DNA of 64,000 nt from Lunularia cruciata (Eukaryota > Streptophyta > Marchantiopsida > Lunulariales > Lunulariaceae). Under the pieces are notes generated by a model. That model did no database searches and was not told where the DNA came from. It saw nothing but the letters and a program-made list of their open reading frames with translations. The DNA lies in the NCBI GenBank assembly GCA_948567375.1, contig OX419761.1, positions 8,160,243 to 8,224,242 of the forward strand. Direction: 5' to 3'. The translations under genes were made by a program, and so were the position numbers. Within the stretch, counting starts at the first letter, position 1. Each line of letters starts with the position of its first letter. Positions 59,701-64,000 of the stretch are shown here, in pieces.

Positions 59701-60534
59701 ACTTTGGGTTCGGGTTTGAAAGCTGATGACAAAGTAGACATCAGATTGGAGTAGTAAAAATTTTGAGATATGAAGAGGTGCATTGTCATTTTGGATCTAC
59801 AGGTTAGAAAAGTTGTTGTAGAACGGTATAGTTGTTAGAACTGTCGATTGATTCACTATTTAAGAGTGGCATTCGCACTCAAATGTTATTCAGTGCTCAT
59901 AAATTCTGAGAATAGATAAAGCAAAGTGTTGTGAAGCAGTGCTCATTGCTTGAGCTTGATTCCAAGTATCAACTTTGTGTCTACGTTTGTGAGTGTGTGA
60001 AGAAATTTGAAGTGCAAGTTAGTGTTTTTGTTGGATGTTGGATTTTGCAGCCTTGATCTTCATTCTGTGTGTTTGATCCTGAGTGATGTGCAATCGAAGC
60101 AATGCCTTGACAGATCTGAGAGGAATTGTAGTGTTGGTAGTATTTTGCATTTGTAAGTGTAGTGTGAAGTTGATGTGAAGCAATTTTGATCGAGGAAGTT
60201 GTGCCTTCAATGGAGGGGTAGAACACAATTTTGAGGCAAAGTCGTTTTGTAGTGAAGTGCCATTTTCAAGAGAGCCTGAATCATCACAATCAAGATTGTT
60301 TGGAAAGATTTGTTGGAGTTGTGATTAAGGAGTGTGAATTTGTGACAAGACTGCGAGTCAATGCTTGGTACTCTCTTCGGGGTGTGGTTTCTACCTGAGA
60401 GATTAAAGACACAACCAAGAAGAACTACATGTTACTGTTTGACTTTGTATTTGACCAATTCTGACTCGTTTCTCTGCGGGAACAAACTTTACTTACCTGA
60501 TTACCGCAAAAGTGATATTTGCCAGGTTGTCACA
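56768..60534 (+). mobile_element. 3.8-kb TGTGG-family element, copy 4
   Basis: A 3,767-bp plus-strand insertion with a GGTGCCCACATTTTTTG start and GCCAGGTTGTCACA end, flanked by the perfect 5-bp duplication AAAGC (56,763-56,767 and 60,535-60,539). The coding region runs from about 57,180 to 59,755. The globular module (57,428-58,489 is the longest open part, 353 codons) contains HGRTRQMVWNL and PFAAHFYLGLNLLN, then a basic segment and an acidic Glu-rich tail. The coiled-coil module follows (about 58,560-59,755). A TATTTAAGAG box lies near 59,860, and about 670 bp of non-coding end follow. It has several breaks. No repeat is shared between its own two ends, so no LTR pair lies within it. Confidence 0.8.
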
Positions 60535-60539
60535 AAAGC

Positions 60540-60838
60540 AACACCTCCAATTCTACAAACAACATTTTAAACCCAAGGAGAAGCATTCTCTCTTATGTCA
60601 TTGAGTACTCTAGTTAGAATGCAAGGAAAATCCTTAATAGCAAGTACTGCCCATCTACATCAATACCACCATAGATTGCAACCAAGACCCTCTTGTGGTC
60701 TCAATGCCTATGAATCTTGCAATACCTATTGCAAGAACATCAAACTTAGTAAGAGGAAAGAATTGTATGCCCCCCAAAATGGTAGTATTCACCAAGTAAC
60801 AAGACTTTGAGTCATTCCTATAAATGTTTGAGAATGTT
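60540..60838. other. Unassigned DNA
   Basis: It lies between copy 4 and the putative LTR of element D. No gene or repeat is recognised. Confidence 0.3.
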
Positions 60839-62186
60839 TGTCACGCCATTTGTAGTTCCGCATCTAGCTGCTCGGACACTGGAGTTCCAGTGATAGTAGT
60901 TAGAGTTATTCTAGTAGTTTCTTAAGGACTACTTTCCGATAGTCTGATTTGGTGTTCGGGGTACTGACTTCACGGTGGGGCCCACTGTCACTTTGCACCG
61001 TTTGCACCGTTGAGTGTGCCGTCAGCGGGACTGTTAGGGTTCTAGTGCTAGCTCGAGTCCAGGGGGTTATAGTTTTGAAGTGAGCTCCAGAGAGCTCACT
61101 TCTCTGATGTTGAGCCTTCGAGTTTTTGGCTATGGTGGACAGAGGCCGGCGAGCGTCACCTGGATTCTCTATGCTTGAGTGGGTATGGCTTGACTGTAAT
61201 CAGTGCCCAGTTGTTGGCAGTTTATAGAGTGATAGATCAAGTATTGATCTGAGTTGAGTTGAGAGTGTTAAGCAATCTGATTACATCAGAGAAGTCAAGT
61301 CAGGGGGAAATTGAGTGCAAGAACGTTGAGTGTTGGTGGTATTTCTAAGCTCGGTGGATCGTGGTAGCTCGATTCAAGTTCTGTGTTTCCCTAGTGTGCA
61401 ACAGCTTGTTCAAGTGATTCAGATTTGGCAGTTAGGCGGACGGTGTGCGGAAGCGCTGGCCAAATTTTGAGCAAAGAAGGAGCAATTTTCAAGTAGTGTT
61501 GTGATTTTGAGCTCAGGAGGTGAAGGCAGGACCAATTTGCTGTGAGTTGGGCTCAGAAAGTCAAATTGAAGGTGGAGTTGGGAAGCTCTTCTCATGAAAG
61601 TGTGATTTGGAAAAACCTGTTTTGTCAATTTGGCTCGAGTGGAAAGTTAGTAGGGGATTTGGCGGACAGCCATCTTTAGGGTTTATGTCAGATTTTACGT
61701 CAGATTTACATCAGATTTTGGGCCAGATTTGGAGGAGTTTTGCTAATTTGGAGGACTTTCGCAGATTTGGAGAAGTTTTGCCAATTTTGGAGGAGGTTTC
61801 AAAGTGGCAACAAGAAAGGCCTCATTTGGCTGAATTTTGGCATTTTGAGGCATATGGCTATGGGCTATGAGAGGCTACGAAGGCCTTGAGGGGCCAGCAA
61901 GCCAGCTTGCTGGCATGAGGCTAGCTAGTTTAGAGTAGATCTTGGTCATTGGTTGGCAAAATCTGCCTTTCTTGCTAGATTGTGTGCAACAAGGTTTGAC
62001 CCCTAAATCTCTTGTTCCTAGACTGGTGCCCTAGCCAACTGGTCCACCCTCACTTGTTGTCCTAGTGACTGCGCCACTATTATCTATACACATGTAGCTT
62101 TGGCTAGGAGAGGCAATTTGATCCCATTCCTGGTGATCCTGGTAGCTTAGGACTTAGATACAAACACTCTCTTATGTCAAATGCCA
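60839..62186 (+). repeat. Putative 5' LTR of element D
   Basis: It begins TGTCACGCC and ends near ATGCCA just before the primer-site-like motif. The length would be about 1.35 kb. The second LTR is outside the window, so both edges are estimates. Confidence 0.45.
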
Positions 62187-64000
62187 AATGGTGGCAGAGT
62201 CAGTCCCGTGTTGTGTTATGAGATGGAGGGTTTTCATTTAGATTTCTTGTGATTGGATCCCCCCCATTCTCTACTTCCTGTTTGTGCACCACGTTTGTGT
62301 GAGGTGCCCTGACTTTTGAGCGTTGGTGCTTTGGTGTGCTCTCGGTGGTGAGGCTGGAGTGATGACTAGTCAGACTACCTTTGTTTCTCTCCGGTGAGGT
62401 AGGAAGTGATGACCTGCAGACCGTGAGAGTGCGTGTTATGATGGCAGGTTACAGGTTGCCCTTCCCCTAGTGTAGTTATCTCGGTTAGAGTTACATTAGT
62501 GGGTGGTGTCTAGTTGGTGTTGGCACTTGGTGGGGCACTTGCGGTTGCAATTGGTGGTTCGGGTTTGCTGTTGCAGTTACGTGGTCACGATGGAGTTCTT
62601 TGGAGATTCCAAAGGAGTTAGCTCTACAGTACGCAGTGGGTTTACTCAGAGTGGTGCTCGGTATCAGCCTGTATCTTAGGTCCCAGTGAGGGAGGAGATT
62701 GACTCTGAGTTGGAGTTTGACACAAGAGTTGATTCAGTTGAGAGTGCACTTGGTGTGTCCACACCATTTTTGTGGGACATGGACGAGATTTATGGGGCCT
62801 CCAAAGGCCTTAGGCGTTACTTTGGTACAATGGGTACCATTGAGTTGGATGATTTCATCCAGGAGTTTGATAGTTGGTGTGATCTGCAGCAGATGCGGAA
62901 CCCGACTTTGTTCACACCCTTCATGGCATGGAAGGGGTTGTTTCAGCACTTGGAGGGTCCGCCAATGGATGATTACCATGAGTTCAAGAGAGCTCATTTG
63001 GAAGAGATTGAGTTATGGAGACAGTATTGGTCTCCACACTATGTCTCCATCACTTCAGGCTCGGTGGCCAGGAGAAGATCGGCTGTACCCACGAGTTCTA
63101 GCTCAAGTAGTGTTGGTTGAGCTAGTGGAGGTGCACTAGCTGGAGATAGTGCTACTACAAGTGGAGGTACCGCTGCAGGAGGTAGTGTGGTACCGGGGTT
63201 TAACCCCATGGTTGAGTTCTTCCTATGTTTGAGGCAGAACTACCAGGGAGTGCGGATTGACAAGTTGAGGAGCTTGCAGGAGTTCCAGCGGAAGGTTGGA
63301 GAGAGCCTACGCGAGGCATACACTCGCATGAGGCGGCTGATCAGTTTCACTCAGGGAGTTACTGAGGCCCAAGCAGTCCAATTTTGGTATGGGATATTGG
63401 ATAAGGAGTAGAGTTCGTGATGCTACGTTGTTGTAGGCTACTTTGCCCACTTTGGCAGTAGTCTTTGGTTTGGCTGAGCGTATTGAGCTCAACATGGTGG
63501 AGGAGAGAGTGGTGACATCTGGATTTGGTAGGGAGACCTCATCCACGGTTGTGACTTCTTCTAGAGTGCAGCAGAGTGCATCACGCCTAGTTGGTTTTTG
63601 AGGACAAGGTGGACAGCGCAGATCCTATGGAGCGAGTGGAGGGCCTAGTGGAGTTAGACCCTTACCCTCATTTTTGAGTCAGTAGTAGCCACTGAGTGGT
63701 GGTGTTGCTTGTTGGACTTGTGATGGACCTCATCATAGGAGAGAGTGTACTCAGGGCAGCGGACCTGATACCTTTGGTGCATTACAGCCAGCACAGAGGC
63801 AGTGTGAGCACTGCCACAGATTTGGTCACACTAGTGACCGGTGTTTTGACCTACACCCGGAGTTACGGAGTGGTAGGGCTGCTATGGCAGGTAGTAGAGG
63901 AGCTCCAGTTCATGGAGGACGAGGTGGTAGAAGTGGTGGTAGAGGATCTACACCTAGTAGGGGTGCAGTACCTGCCCTTACTTCTGACACAACTATGGCT
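60839..64000 (+). mobile_element. LTR retrotransposon D, 5' part only, runs off the right edge
   Basis: Parts are a putative 5' LTR (about 60,839-62,186) and a primer-site-like motif TGGTGGCAGAGTCAG near 62,189, resembling the TGGTATCAGAG type. A gag region runs from about 62,590 to the window end. The gag has a capsid-type stretch and, near 63,710-63,870, two zinc-knuckle-like motifs (CWTCDGPHHRREC and CEHCHRFGHTSDRC). A Gly/Arg-rich stretch follows. The frame is broken in a few places. Probably Ty3/Gypsy, but pol lies outside the window so the superfamily is not proven. It is not the same family as A-C. Confidence 0.65.

Noticed and set aside
62699-63139. A second frame overlapping the gag of element D
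   Set aside because: It is an out-of-frame shadow of the gag frame starting upstream, with no domain of its own.

Overview
This is a stretch of plant nuclear DNA. The evidence is one clear plant-type gene split by a GT-AG intron (a membrane-anchored dual-specificity phosphatase), the plant types of mobile element (Ty3/Gypsy, MULE, PIF/Harbinger, MITE) and deep nesting of repeats. That pattern suits a large, repeat-rich genome such as a conifer, fern or lycophyte, but nothing here fixes the species. I see no CRISPR array, rRNA, tRNA or bacterial operon.

Layout. Bases 1-25,090 are nested elements. Gypsy A (minus strand, running off the left edge) abuts gypsy B (minus). B sits in an older LINE copy, LINE-1 (minus). 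Three copies of an unusual 3.6-3.8 kb element and one 1.8 kb relative have landed in A, B and LINE-1. Bases 25,090-30,530 are a low-repeat island with the phosphatase gene (coding 26,362-27,824) and a MITE downstream. Bases 30,530-39,100 hold a LINE-tail fragment, a degenerate minisatellite, a PIF/Harbinger fossil and a long unrecognised stretch rich in TGGCACC-like words. Bases 39,100-42,340 are a second low-repeat island, with a 215-bp tandem duplication and a small glycine-rich membrane-protein candidate. Bases 42,640-54,220 are LINE-2 (plus), interrupted by a young-looking gypsy C (46,231-54,058) whose two 692-bp LTRs appear identical and whose polyprotein frame looks whole. A MULE fossil (54,783-55,600), a fourth full-size copy of the 3.8-kb element (56,768-60,534) and the start of another LTR element D (60,839 to the right edge) follow.

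Two observations stand out. First, five insertions share TGTGG-type starts, GTCACA-type ends and matching 5-bp target duplications, yet show no paired LTRs. They carry a long coding region upstream of a TATA-like box. I read them as solo copies of a giant LTR with a gene in its U3 part, or as a new LTR-less class. Second, the LINE pair encodes a reverse transcriptase followed by a Cys/His cluster and a KxD-(12 residues)-D signature. This is the layout of restriction-like-endonuclease LINEs (R2 kin), which is unexpected in a land plant.

Insertion order from nesting: LINE-1 is older than gypsy B, and B is older than A and than 3.8-kb copies 2 and 5. Copy 1 is younger than A, copy 3 is younger than LINE-1, and gypsy C is younger than LINE-2. 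All boundaries were read by eye.
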